Positions 1-6,801 of a stretch of 22,430 bases of DNA are shown here, one piece after another. Source of the DNA: a virus. The position numbers and the translations under genes were made by a program. Under the pieces are notes generated by a model. It saw only the letters and a program-made list of their open reading frames with translations. It searched no databases and had not been told where the DNA came from. The DNA is taken from positions 1 through 22,430 of IMG/VR virus record IMGVR_UViG_3300030419_004166; one strand, written 5' to 3'. How positions within the stretch are numbered: the first letter of the stretch is position 1; every line of letters starts with the position of its first letter.

Positions 1-1284
1 AATGCACCAGCAAGTTTTGAAATAGCTTTATTTTTTAGTAGCGTCAATATGTGGAACGCTGAAACATCTTCTTGTGTAGTAAAAATTAAAGATATTTCAA
101 TTACAGCAAAAGCTGAAATTATAGACGAGAATACCACAAATACATATTCTTCAGGTTCTGCAAGTCCATTAGAACACCAATCTGCTGTTACAGCAATAAA
201 GAAATTATATCTTGGTGGAGATGGATTTTATAAGAGTTGGGACACCGATGCTAATATAACTAACATTGTAGATATGCACAGAGATATACTACACCGTTTT
301 TCTAATGTGGGTTATTTTGTAGATAGCACAGCAAATTTAGCAGAAACATTAAATGCTACGGATACTGGAGTAGATGTATCAGATGCAAGTCAAGTATCGG
401 CAGGGCAAATTATAAAGATAGATGACGAAGAAATGGAAATTAGTTCTATATCGTCAAATACTTTAACAGTTGTTAGGGGGGTTAATCATACTACTGCTGC
501 ATCGCATACCAACGGAACAGATGTATATGAAATGGCAGATCCCCTTGTAAATGGTGGTAATTATTATAATGCTGGAAACGCAAACGATTTAATAACATTG
601 AGGAGTTCTTGGAAACCAGAATACTGGACAACAAAAGAAATAGATATAAAAAAATTATTAGAGAAATGTCAATTTGAAGGTGCTTTTGTATTTAGATTTA
701 GAACGTCTGATGAATCACCTCAATATATTTATATACCCAATACAGTTACATCGCAGCACACAATAGGATTGTCAGACATATCATCTATGGATATTAGCGT
801 AACGCCTATTGATAAATGTATTACAAAGCGTATTATAAAATGGCAGAGAAACCCTATAAACAATAAACATTTATTTGAAGAAACAGCAGAAGATACATCT
901 AATTCCATTAGAAGTAATTATAATATCAAAAGCAATGAAAATGTTGAAACGAACAAATTAGATATACTGATAGGAACTTTAAATAAATCAGATACTGCAA
1001 AAAACACAGGAAGTGGAAATAGAAATGATGGATTTGCAAATTATTATAGGAATATAAATGGTATTCCTAAATATATAGTAAATATTAATTTAATTGATCC
1101 AGAAAGTTCTGGCGTTGGTAGTAATTATTTTTATGGTATGGAAGTAGGCGATTTCTGTGCATTTAATTCTACGGTATCATCTGCCTTACCAATGTTTGGT
1201 GGAACGTTTACGGACAGCAAATTTATAGTAACAGGTATCACAAGAACAGCAGGAAGTTTAAAAGTAACTTTGAGAGAAGTTTAA
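1..1284 (+). CDS. Putative tail/baseplate structural protein (5' partial)
   Basis: The frame is open from base 1, so the gene probably starts before the window; an internal ATG at 49 would give 411 aa. It ends with TAA at 1282-1284. The C-terminal pattern FYGMEVGDFCAF followed by FIVTGITRTAGSLKVTLREV resembles the last domain of distal tail or baseplate hub proteins, where a GD-x-x-x-F turn precedes paired strands; this is a loose resemblance, not a firm family match. Around nucleotides 361-531 lies a small module (EEMEISSISSNTLTVVRGVN, then an AASHTNGTDVYE segment) that recurs in the next gene. A WTTKEIDIKKLLEKCQFEGAF segment suggests a folded core. No signal peptide or membrane segment. With the downstream gene it forms the left-hand virion cluster on the plus strand. 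The structural role is likely; the exact position in the tail is not known. Confidence 0.6.
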   Translation, partial: NAPASFEIALFFSSVNMWNAETSSCVVKIKDISITAKAEIIDENTTNTYSSGSASPLEHQSAVTAIKKLYLGGDGFYKSWDTDANITNIVDMHRDILHRFSNVGYFVDSTANLAETLNATDTGVDVSDASQVSAGQIIKIDDEEMEISSISSNTLTVVRGVNHTTAASHTNGTDVYEMADPLVNGGNYYNAGNANDLITLRSSWKPEYWTTKEIDIKKLLEKCQFEGAFVFRFRTSDESPQYIYIPNTVTSQHTIGLSDISSMDISVTPIDKCITKRIIKWQRNPINNKHLFEETAEDTSNSIRSNYNIKSNENVETNKLDILIGTLNKSDTAKNTGSGNRNDGFANYYRNINGIPKYIVNINLIDPESSGVGSNYFYGMEVGDFCAFNSTVSSALPMFGGTFTDSKFIVTGITRTAGSLKVTLREV

Positions 1285-1306
1285 TAATTTATAAATTAGA
1301 AACATT

Positions 1307-1918
1307 ATGGCGATAGAAAGAGCAAGATTTAGAGTAGATACAACACCAGATACAGATAGCACATCTGATTTAAATGGTGCAATATCATCTACATCTGCAA
1401 CATCAGTTGTAGTTGATGATGGAACAGATTTTGAAGTTAATCAAAATATATTAGTCGGTAGTGAAGAAATGACTGTTACTAATATCTCATCTAATACATT
1501 AACAGTTGTTAGAGGTGTCAATGGAACAGATGCTGCAACTCATAGTGATAATGCTAATGTTTTTGAAGATGATAGTCCTACTTATACCCCAACCCAAAGT
1601 CCAAATGTTGCTTCCGAGCAACCAAAAGAATATGATGGCGTAGTTGCAAGAAAATCGTTAGGTGGCACAACCTTTGCAGTAGCTAATCATAGCAATTCAA
1701 GAATTTCAAGAACATTATCATATAATAATTTAAGTGCTGCAAATAAAGATCGTTTGGTTGCACTATTAGATTATGCCAAAGGACAATTAAATACTTTCCA
1801 ATATAGTGATGATGGTAACACTTGGTTCACAGTTCGCCTTAAAAATAACAATTTAGATATAAGTGAAGTCGCTTATAATGCGTTTAATGTGGACATTGAA
1901 ATTGAACAGCAATTATAG
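1307..1918 (+). CDS. Putative tail structural protein, 203 aa
   Basis: ATG at 1307 lies 22 bases after the upstream stop; only weak purine pairing precedes it, so translation may depend on the upstream gene. The N-terminal half (nucleotides about 1400-1570) carries the module seen in the preceding protein: VGSEEMTVTNISSNTLTVVR, then a NGTDAATHS turn. The C-terminal half (ARKSLGGTTFAVANHSNSRI; NKDRLVALLDYAKGQLNTFQ; WFTVRLKNNNLDISEVAYNA) looks like a compact beta-rich structural domain ending in alternating hydrophobics (FNVDIEIEQQL). Threonine, serine and asparagine are abundant, as is usual for virion proteins. No catalytic motif is visible. Called structural from composition, the shared module and position; the specific tail part is unknown. 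Confidence 0.55.
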   Translation: MAIERARFRVDTTPDTDSTSDLNGAISSTSATSVVVDDGTDFEVNQNILVGSEEMTVTNISSNTLTVVRGVNGTDAATHSDNANVFEDDSPTYTPTQSPNVASEQPKEYDGVVARKSLGGTTFAVANHSNSRISRTLSYNNLSAANKDRLVALLDYAKGQLNTFQYSDDGNTWFTVRLKNNNLDISEVAYNAFNVDIEIEQQL

Positions 1919-2041
1919 AAAATTTTTCTCTCTAAAATACCTTAAAATTCTATTTAAGCTATGGTTGATAGCATATCGTAAGCGTGATAAGACAAGATGG
2001 CGTGAGAAGCCAAAATAATGCGTTATTCAGCATTTTTTCAT
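1919..2041. other. Convergent intergenic gap with three hairpins
   Basis: This gap separates the plus-strand tail genes from the minus-strand early genes. It contains three short hairpins within about 80 bases: GCTAT/ATAGC with a 5-base loop (1958-1972), TGGC/GCCA with loop GTGAGAA (1998-2012) and AATGC/GCATT followed by a T-run (2017-2038). No open reading frame with a ribosome site was seen. It may simply be a terminator region, or a short structured RNA ending in a terminator. Confidence 0.4.
2017..2038 (+). terminator. Weak rho-independent terminator after tail genes
   Basis: AATGC pairs with GCATT around an 8-base loop and is followed on the plus strand by a T-run (six T in all, two of them in the stem). 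The stem is only 5 bp and AT-rich. On the minus strand the tail after the hairpin is ATTTTGG, so it fits plus-strand transcripts better. It lies between convergent genes, as expected for a terminator. Confidence 0.4.
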
Positions 2042-2692
2042 TTATACCCAATCCATACTCCTATAATTTAATTTTGCTTGTGTAAAAAGTTCTTCAAATA
2101 ATGCAGGTGGTATTTGACTTCTTTCGTATGATCCTTTAAGTCCTTGTGTTCCAGTTTGGCTACCTCTTGGTGCTGGTTCGTGGTGGCAATCTCTATTTCC
2201 ATTTTTACACATTGGTTTTGGTTTCCAAAGATGAAAGTTTGTCCAAATATCTGTTGGTTTCATACGAATATCCCCATAAGAACAATAGGTTACTGTTGCT
2301 CTTGCAAAACGCCTAACAACATCTAACTTCCTTAATTTTCCTCTTGGATTTTCTATAAACCAATATTTTGGTTGTAGTTCGTTTATAATATCAATGGTTT
2401 TTTCAACAATCTTTACACCTAATATAGCTTCTTCAGTTTTTGGTGTATTGTCTTTATTCCAATGATGTCCTATCGACGCAACTGAAAATGTTGTGCAGGG
2501 TGGACTTGCCCAAACAATATCAGGAAAACCACCAAGCTCCGTAAGTGCTTCATCAATATTAAAATCAAAAATATCACACACCTGATCTATTTTATCAAAA
2601 TCTTGATTATCGGTAGTGTAAGTTTTAAAACCATATTCTTCAGCAACTTTGCTAAAACTTCTACTTCCTGCGAATAATTCTAATGTTTTCAT
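2042..2692 (-). CDS. DNA (cytosine-5) methyltransferase, compact
   Basis: The 216 aa protein has the C5 cytosine methylase motifs in order. Motif I is MKTLELFAGSRSFSKVAEEY at the N-terminus (S-adenosylmethionine binding). Motif IV is SPPCTTFS near residue 64, containing the catalytic cysteine of the PPC signature. Motif VI is ENPRG near residue 113. The C-terminus has a RSQIPPALFEELF segment like motif X. It transfers a methyl group from S-adenosylmethionine to C5 of cytosine in DNA, probably protecting phage DNA from host nucleases or altering gene control. It is much shorter than typical restriction-linked enzymes (over 300 aa): the region between motifs VIII and X is only about 60 residues, with a Cys/His-containing stretch (CKNGNRDCHH) where the target-recognition domain would be. 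No partner restriction enzyme is nearby, so it looks like an orphan phage enzyme. No Shine-Dalgarno site lies directly before the ATG; the upstream 140-base leader is described separately. Confidence 0.9.
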   Translation of the reverse strand: MKTLELFAGSRSFSKVAEEYGFKTYTTDNQDFDKIDQVCDIFDFNIDEALTELGGFPDIVWASPPCTTFSVASIGHHWNKDNTPKTEEAILGVKIVEKTIDIINELQPKYWFIENPRGKLRKLDVVRRFARATVTYCSYGDIRMKPTDIWTNFHLWKPKPMCKNGNRDCHHEPAPRGSQTGTQGLKGSYERSQIPPALFEELFTQAKLNYRSMDWV

Positions 2693-2832
2693 AATTTTTT
2701 ATGGGGTAACCAGTAGCCAACCGTTTGTATTTGCTTAAAATATAATAACTAATAAGGATAAACAGGATTGGTTACCTGCGACACTCCTTTTTTGTGCCAT
2801 TAAGTTTTAAGTTAATATGTTACCCCAATAAA
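2693..2832 (-). promoter_or_regulatory. Structured 5' leader of the methyltransferase gene
   Basis: In the 140 bases before the methyltransferase ATG (minus strand), two perfect pairings compete for the same 3' segment. TGGGGTAAC (complement of 2819-2827) can pair with GTTACCCCA (complement of 2702-2710), closing the whole leader. Alternatively GGTAACCA (complement of 2769-2776) can pair with TGGTTACC (complement of 2705-2712). A small hairpin GGCAC/GTGTC holds an AAAAAAGGA loop that includes a Shine-Dalgarno-like run. The alternative pairings suggest a conformational switch or a protein-binding RNA, but no known riboswitch class was recognised. A 20-codon reading frame (MAQKRSV...) also lies inside it. 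Confidence 0.35.
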
Positions 2833-3066
2833 TTAAAATGGCAAATCGTCATCTTTGAATTGTTCTGATTTCTCTTTTGGAATAGAAAAACTTAAACCGA
2901 AATACTTTTTACCTGCTTTACTTTCATTTATCCAAGCAGATACATTATATAATGTTCCATCTACATTGGCTTGTCCAGTAAAGTCTGGTTGTTTTTCTTC
3001 TTCCTTCCTATCGTTCTTAAATAACGATCCTTTGTTTTCTTTGTGTTCGTATGGCTTATTTGACAT
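2833..3066 (-). CDS. Small protein with SSB-type C-terminal tail, 77 aa
   Basis: The start chosen is ATG at 3066 because GGAGG stands 8 bases upstream and the ATG overlaps the previous stop as TAATG; an in-frame ATG 5 codons earlier (at 3081) lacks this support. After an N-terminal GSLFKNDRKEEEKQPDFTGQ segment comes a short predicted beta-rich core (VDGTLYNVSAWINESKAGKK, then YFGLSFSI). The protein ends DDDLPF, nearly the DDDIPF tail by which bacterial single-stranded DNA-binding protein recruits replication and repair proteins. The core is shorter than a full SSB OB-fold (about 110 aa). Possible roles are a minimal DNA-binding protein or a mimic that competes for SSB partners. Its neighbours are DNA-metabolism genes. 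The tail is a direct observation; the function is an inference. Confidence 0.65.
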   Translation of the reverse strand: MSNKPYEHKENKGSLFKNDRKEEEKQPDFTGQANVDGTLYNVSAWINESKAGKKYFGLSFSIPKEKSEQFKDDDLPF

Positions 3067-3359
3067 TATCTTAACCTCCAAGTATAAGTTAATCTACCCC
3101 AGTTACCCATTACTTTTTTATCTGTCTTTAATAAATAACCCTCTTTGGCTAAATCAGATATTGCTCTACGGATAGAAGTAATAGGGGTGTTTAGATCAAT
3201 CGCTTCTAAATGTTTAAGAGCAGATAAAACATCATCAGCACAATAATAAGCAGTAGGCATTGCTTGAAATATACCTAATACTTTTTGCTTTTGATTTTTT
3301 GCTTTATCAAAGTTTAATCTTAATTGTTTTTCCTTTTCTCTCGTTGTATTGTAATACAT
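3066..3359 (-). CDS. Winged-helix DNA-binding protein, 97 aa
   Basis: ATG at 3359 is preferred over an upstream in-frame start because GGAGAGG lies just before it. Residues about 25-95 fit a winged helix: a helix with QKQKVLGIFQAMPTAYYCAD, a second with DDVLSALKHLEAIDLN, a recognition helix PITSIRRAISDLAKEGYL, then a basic wing ending in LTYTWRLR. This layout is common in phage regulators and replication-associated proteins that control pairing of small genes. An 88-base gap upstream (3360-3447) separates it from the preceding gene and may hold a promoter; the downstream SSB-tailed gene is coupled by TAATG. The DNA-binding call is fairly secure; its target is unknown. Confidence 0.65.
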   Translation of the reverse strand: MYYNTTREKEKQLRLNFDKAKNQKQKVLGIFQAMPTAYYCADDVLSALKHLEAIDLNTPITSIRRAISDLAKEGYLLKTDKKVMGNWGRLTYTWRLR

Positions 3360-3447
3360 ATCCTCTCCATTGTTTTTGTATTTTAAGCACAAAGATACTA
3401 TTAGGTTAAAAACCCATTTACATAAACCGTTGATGTTCATTTATAAT

Positions 3448-3660
3448 TTAATCATCACAGTTTTCGCAATTACTCCATTTAGGATTTGTAGCATTTATCA
3501 TTTGTTCATATTGTTTCACATCTACTTTTTTAGATTGACGTAGTGCTTTTCTAATTTCCAAAGCCACAGGTTTAATCTGTGGTGGTAAATTATCAACTCT
3601 ACTATCACGAAACATATAACGCATTACTTCTGCTTCCTCGTTGGATAATTTCAGTATCAT
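3448..3660 (-). CDS. Hypothetical protein, 70 aa
   Basis: Not recognised. The ATG overlaps the stop of the upstream phosphoesterase gene as ATGA and has GAGGTAACAAT before it, so translation is coupled. The sequence is largely helical and charged (LSNEEAEVMRYMFRDSRVDN; ALEIRKALRQSKKVDVKQYE) and ends with a CENCDD pair of cysteines. No membrane segment. It is the last gene before a small gap, so it probably closes the transcript segment containing the phosphoesterase and nuclease. Confidence 0.6.
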   Translation of the reverse strand: MILKLSNEEAEVMRYMFRDSRVDNLPPQIKPVALEIRKALRQSKKVDVKQYEQMINATNPKWSNCENCDD

Positions 3661-4883
3661 ATTGTTACCTCAAATACGGTTTTTCTTGGTTTTAGTTTTG
3701 TGGACGCTTTCGCATTATAACTTTCAAGTTCGCTATCAATGTCATAACCGACTTCGCCTACATTTTGCAAATCTATTTTCATACCATCTATATTTTTATT
3801 CTCGTGAAAAATATAAATATTTTGACTGGCTCGTCCTGCAAGATTTAACCCTTTTTCGCTATACTCATTTGCTCCTACCAATGAAGATGATCTTGCATAA
3901 GTATCTCCTATTCGTGCAGAGTGTATATGTCCAGATATAATAAAATCAATCTGTTTGCCTTGTGCAGTATAGCGTCCTTTTATTTGATTAACACTTTTCT
4001 CGTGTTGGGTAGTAAAACTTCCGTTTCCGTGTAATAATAATAAATTTTGTCCAGCAACATTAACAACAACTTCGCTTGGATCATCAACAACAAACTCTAC
4101 ATTGGTTTGTTTAAATAAGTGTCGTAGCATTTCAAATATAACAAAGTCGTAATTATCACTTGCCATAAAGTCTGTCCAACCCCACTCTTGTTTTAAGCGA
4201 CTTTCATTTCCAGTTACACAAGCAACTGTTACAGAATAATCCTCTCCAATGTCGTGTATAATTTGTTGTAATAAATCTACTGCCAAGAATATTGCTTTGG
4301 AACGATTAACACTCATATTCAACATTTCATCTAATCGTCTATCTGAATTAATTAAATCCCCTGTTATAGCGATTAATACATTGTTGATATTATAACATTT
4401 AAATAATTTTTTTGCCTCTGTTACAAAGTGTTTTAAACGCCTTGAAGCAACCTTGAAATCATAATTATTGTGGGGTAGGGAAACAAGTTCGTTAAAGTGT
4501 GTATCAGATATATGCAAAACGCCAACAGACTTTCCTTGTTTGACTTTCTTGAATTTATATTCAGATAAGGAACGGTTTTGTAATATCTCTTGTATGTTAA
4601 ATAATAATTGCGTAATGGCATTTTCATATCTTGCGTGTTCTCTAAACCCTTTTCGTTCAATTCTATTTATATCTTGTGCTGATTGTTTTTGCTTGGCTAA
4701 TTGGACATTTGACTTAACAATGTCTTTATCTAATAAGGTAGGGTTAACAGTTCTTGATCCACAGTTTTTGCACATATACCTCTGTTTATAACTGCCGTCA
4801 TAATTCTTTTGTCGTGATTTCTTGATTAAATCTTTACTCTCACACTTTGGACAAGCCAATATATAGCAATCTACTTCAATCAT
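3657..4883 (-). CDS. Zinc-ribbon metallophosphoesterase, 408 aa
   Basis: Residues 11-41 hold a zinc ribbon, CPKC then CKNC about 24 residues later, followed by a GSRTVNP segment like that of transposase-type zinc ribbons. A helical linker (about 50-115) leads to a calcineurin-like phosphoesterase domain: D127-x-H129 in HISDTH, GD at 175-176 in TGDLINSD, GNES near 225 in place of the common GNHD/GNHE, LLLHGN near 280 and GHIH near 319. These supply the metal-binding residues of a two-metal hydrolase acting on phosphodiesters, so a nuclease (SbcD/Mre11 fold) or a small phosphodiesterase are both possible. The N-terminal ribbon suggests nucleic acid binding. Directly upstream, 10 bases away, is a resolvase-like nuclease, which supports a role in phage DNA processing or recombination. 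The ATG is preceded by GGATCAAAT, a spacing seen before several other genes in this run. Confidence 0.8.
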   Translation of the reverse strand: MIEVDCYILACPKCESKDLIKKSRQKNYDGSYKQRYMCKNCGSRTVNPTLLDKDIVKSNVQLAKQKQSAQDINRIERKGFREHARYENAITQLLFNIQEILQNRSLSEYKFKKVKQGKSVGVLHISDTHFNELVSLPHNNYDFKVASRRLKHFVTEAKKLFKCYNINNVLIAITGDLINSDRRLDEMLNMSVNRSKAIFLAVDLLQQIIHDIGEDYSVTVACVTGNESRLKQEWGWTDFMASDNYDFVIFEMLRHLFKQTNVEFVVDDPSEVVVNVAGQNLLLLHGNGSFTTQHEKSVNQIKGRYTAQGKQIDFIISGHIHSARIGDTYARSSSLVGANEYSEKGLNLAGRASQNIYIFHENKNIDGMKIDLQNVGEVGYDIDSELESYNAKASTKLKPRKTVFEVTI

Positions 4884-4893
4884 ATTTGATCCA

Positions 4894-5226
4894 TTACTTT
4901 CTTAACAAATCTAATAAATCCTTAAATTCAAAGCAAACCAATACTTTGGAATTGTTTTTTGAGAATATAAGCAAGGGTGTTAAGTCCTCTGAATTTTCAC
5001 AAGATTGTTCAAAACACTTCCAAATATTAATCTTTTCTACCTTTTTACACTCAACAGCATAAGGAAATTTCTCTCTACCTGCTGACGATAGTTTTATATC
5101 CATACCACTTTCGCCCATTACTGCTGTCTTTATATCGTGTTCATTGATGTCCAGATGATCCATTATCATCTTTCTTACTTTATTCTGGAAGTTTCTGCCT
5201 TTTGCTTTCGCACTACTTGGTTTCAT
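4894..5226 (-). CDS. PD-(D/E)XK nuclease, Holliday junction resolvase-like, 110 aa
   Basis: The protein starts with a basic KAKGRNFQNKVRKMI segment, followed by GESGMDIKLS and then YAVECKK. The acidic residue of GMDI and the ExK of ECKK match the core D...ExK pattern of the restriction-endonuclease fold, as in archaeal Hjc resolvases and phage VRR-type nucleases; a late NIWKCFEQSCENS helix also fits. It would cut branched or otherwise structured DNA during recombination or before packaging. The length is normal for the family. The ATG lies inside the 3' end of the 56 aa gene upstream (14-base overlap), with AGAGGACAAGAA before it. The family is clear from motifs; substrate specificity is inferred. 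Confidence 0.7.
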   Translation of the reverse strand: MKPSSAKAKGRNFQNKVRKMIMDHLDINEHDIKTAVMGESGMDIKLSSAGREKFPYAVECKKVEKINIWKCFEQSCENSEDLTPLLIFSKNNSKVLVCFEFKDLLDLLRK

Positions 5227-5383
5227 TTCTTGTCCTCTTTCCTAAATTATTATCAACTTTTTTAAGTGTTTTTACAAGTTCTTTATATTTATCGTCTTTG
5301 AATATAATATTATTAGGGTTTAAATGTCCCTCGTGTTTTATACTCCAAGTTGTTCCAGTTATTTTGTCCAATTTTTTTCCCAT
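5213..5383 (-). CDS. Hypothetical protein, 56 aa
   Basis: Not recognised. This short gene was found by reading the gap between two larger ones. ATG at 5383 is preceded by GGAGAATAA, a good ribosome site, and the stop (TAG) at 5213-5215 lies inside the nuclease gene. The product is basic and hydrophilic (MGKKLDKITGTTWSIKHEGH, then KDDKYKELVKTLKKVDNN). Overlaps at both ends indicate translational coupling with the downstream nuclease. Confidence 0.6.
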   Translation of the reverse strand: MGKKLDKITGTTWSIKHEGHLNPNNIIFKDDKYKELVKTLKKVDNNLGKRTRNETK

Positions 5384-5550
5384 TTATTCTCCAATGCTAA
5401 TGTTATAACCTCTTGCCTCGTAAACCATTTATTACTCTGATAATCAAAAAATTTGTTTTTTTCGTTATCTATGTATTGCATTTCTGCCAATCTGTTTATC
5501 CTTAAAAACAATATCATATTATTGATATGTCTGTCCTCATACTCTATCAT
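5359..5550 (-). CDS. Hypothetical protein, 63 aa
   Basis: Not recognised. The start is set at ATG 5550 because GGAGG lies 5 bases upstream and the ATG overlaps the previous stop as ATGA; an in-frame TTG at 5562 has no such support. The sequence is MIEYEDRHINNMILFLRINR followed by a YIDNEKNKFFDYQSNKWFTR segment. It is helical and rich in aromatic residues near the C-terminus, with no membrane segment. It overlaps the next gene by 25 bases. Confidence 0.55.
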   Translation of the reverse strand: MIEYEDRHINNMILFLRINRLAEMQYIDNEKNKFFDYQSNKWFTRQEVITLALENKWEKNWTK

Positions 5551-5675
5551 TTCTGCCTCCAATCTGGTAACTTTTTTATTTCCTCTACAATCTCTATTGC
5601 TGATAGTTTTTTTCTAAATCCAAACTTATGAAATACCATTGCTACTTTTTCAATAAGTGGTATTCTTGCTCTCAT
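5547..5675 (-). CDS. Hypothetical small protein, 42 aa
   Basis: Not recognised. ATG at 5675 has GAGGAAAA immediately upstream and shares ATGA with the preceding stop; its own stop shares ATGA with the next start. The product begins MRARIPLIEKVAMVFHKFGF and is basic with an amphipathic helix (SAIEIVEEIKKLPDW). The two coupled junctions are the main evidence that it is a gene. Confidence 0.55.
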   Translation of the reverse strand: MRARIPLIEKVAMVFHKFGFRKKLSAIEIVEEIKKLPDWRQK

Positions 5676-5863
5676 TTTTCCTCGTATATAACCTTATTTA
5701 TTTCTTTTACTACAAATTCTGAATTGGGTAGTCTGTCATCATCATCTCTATAATCATTAAAAGTGTCTATCCACTTATTAGGGTTATTTGTTGTTGCCAT
5801 ATATTCATCTTCATAAGCATTTAAGTCTGAACACTTTTTTAAATATACATTATACATTTTCAT
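5672..5863 (-). CDS. Hypothetical acidic protein, 63 aa
   Basis: Not recognised. ATG at 5863 is chosen because AAGGAGAAAAAA precedes it; an in-frame TTG six codons earlier lies before that ribosome site. The sequence (MKMYNVYLKKCSDLNAYEDE; YRDDDDRLPNSEFVVKEINK) has a run of four aspartates and no membrane segment. It overlaps the upstream gene by 14 bases and the downstream gene by ATGA. Confidence 0.6.
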   Translation of the reverse strand: MKMYNVYLKKCSDLNAYEDEYMATTNNPNKWIDTFNDYRDDDDRLPNSEFVVKEINKVIYEEK

Positions 5864-6053
5864 TTTTTTCTCCTTTGTCAAATACTTTATATTGTTGCCA
5901 AGATGATGAAACTATCTCATCAATAATTTCTCCTATCTCTTTATGATTATACTTTTCAAAATGAATTTCTTTAATCAAATCAATAATGCTATTCCAATTT
6001 GATGTCTGTCGTCTATTTTCTTGTGTTAGCTGTAAATAAAGATCATTATCCAC
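5850..6053 (-). CDS. Hypothetical protein with GTG start, 67 aa
   Basis: Not recognised. The start is GTG at 6053, sharing a base with the stop of the replication gene (TAGTG) and preceded by AAGGAG at 8 bases. The product is a polar helical protein (IIDLIKEIHFEKYNHKEIGE; IIDEIVSSSWQQYKVFDKGE). Coupling directly behind the replication-initiator-like gene suggests coordinated dosage, but no role is visible in the sequence. Confidence 0.6.
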   Translation of the reverse strand: MDNDLYLQLTQENRRQTSNWNSIIDLIKEIHFEKYNHKEIGEIIDEIVSSSWQQYKVFDKGEKNENV

Positions 6054-6799
6054 TATCTATACTCCTTTGTTGGTTGTATCTGTTCATCGCAACACGAAAC
6101 ATATAAATCTCTATATTCCGAAGTTGTCTTTTGCTTGTCGCAATTCTTACAATGATAAATATATACTATCTCATCATCTTTGTTATTAATCAATATATCG
6201 TTCCATTTCTCTTGGTTTAAATAGGTTTCTGGATTGGGGATATATTGTGGGTTTTGCCATTGATCTGATTGCTTGTGGCTTTCTAATGCTTTAAGAATAT
6301 CGTCAATAGGGTATTTGTTTTTTAAAAATTTCTCCTGCACTTTTTTCTTTCCTACCTTTTTAGGATAACTCTCCCAGAATAATATAAATTCTTTATTTCT
6401 TTCTTTATTACTTTCTTTTAATAGGGTTAGGTGTGGGTTAGGTGTGGGTTGGCTCTGGGTTAGTCTTGGGTTGCTACCATGGTAAAGTTCATAATTATTA
6501 AGGTTTAGGTGGGTTATATGTGGGTTAGTTTTTATAGTAATCATCTTTGATTTTTCTAACTTTTTTAATAAAGTTCTCAATTTTTGCCTTGAAATACCAT
6601 TTCGTTTACAAAAAATCCTTTGAGAAAATATAATTTCTCCACGATTAACTTGGATTACTTGATCATTGATTAGTGCTGATGATTGCTTTATACTGGCTCT
6701 CATCAGCATATCTAACCAACATTTCAAATACAAGGGATTGTCCCATATCCAATTATCTTGTATCTTGCGATATAGTTTGACGAAACTATTATTCATCAT
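6053..6799 (-). CDS. Replication initiator / helicase-loader-like protein, 248 aa
   Basis: The N-terminal half reads FVKLYRKIQDNWIWDNPLYL, then an RGEIIFSQRIFCKRNGISRQ segment and KLRTLLKKLEKSKMI: the usual opening of phage replisome organiser proteins, in which a winged helix binds the origin. A polar linker (about 115-140) follows, then FWESYPKKVGKKKVQEKFLK and PETYLNQEKWND, a C-terminal pattern often seen in the same group and thought to contact the host helicase. At the very end is a possible zinc site (CKNCDKQ ... SCCDEQ). The start was set at ATG 6799 (ATG 6796 is equally possible); an in-frame TTG at 6868 would read through the small membrane-protein gene. No clear ribosome site precedes the ATG, so coupling to the upstream gene is likely. 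Family assignment rests on recognisable motifs without an alignment. Confidence 0.65.
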   Translation of the reverse strand: MMNNSFVKLYRKIQDNWIWDNPLYLKCWLDMLMRASIKQSSALINDQVIQVNRGEIIFSQRIFCKRNGISRQKLRTLLKKLEKSKMITIKTNPHITHLNLNNYELYHGSNPRLTQSQPTPNPHLTLLKESNKERNKEFILFWESYPKKVGKKKVQEKFLKNKYPIDDILKALESHKQSDQWQNPQYIPNPETYLNQEKWNDILINNKDDEIVYIYHCKNCDKQKTTSEYRDLYVSCCDEQIQPTKEYR

Positions 6800-6801
6800 A
6801 T

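Noticed and set aside
2773-2796. A 20-codon frame (MAQKRSV...) in the methyltransferase leader
   Set aside because: No ribosome site lies before its ATG and it overlaps the paired RNA segments; kept only as part of the leader.
4433-4791. Frames of 75-107 codons on either strand inside the phosphoesterase gene
   Set aside because: The phosphoesterase frame has clear motifs across this stretch; the others are shadows.
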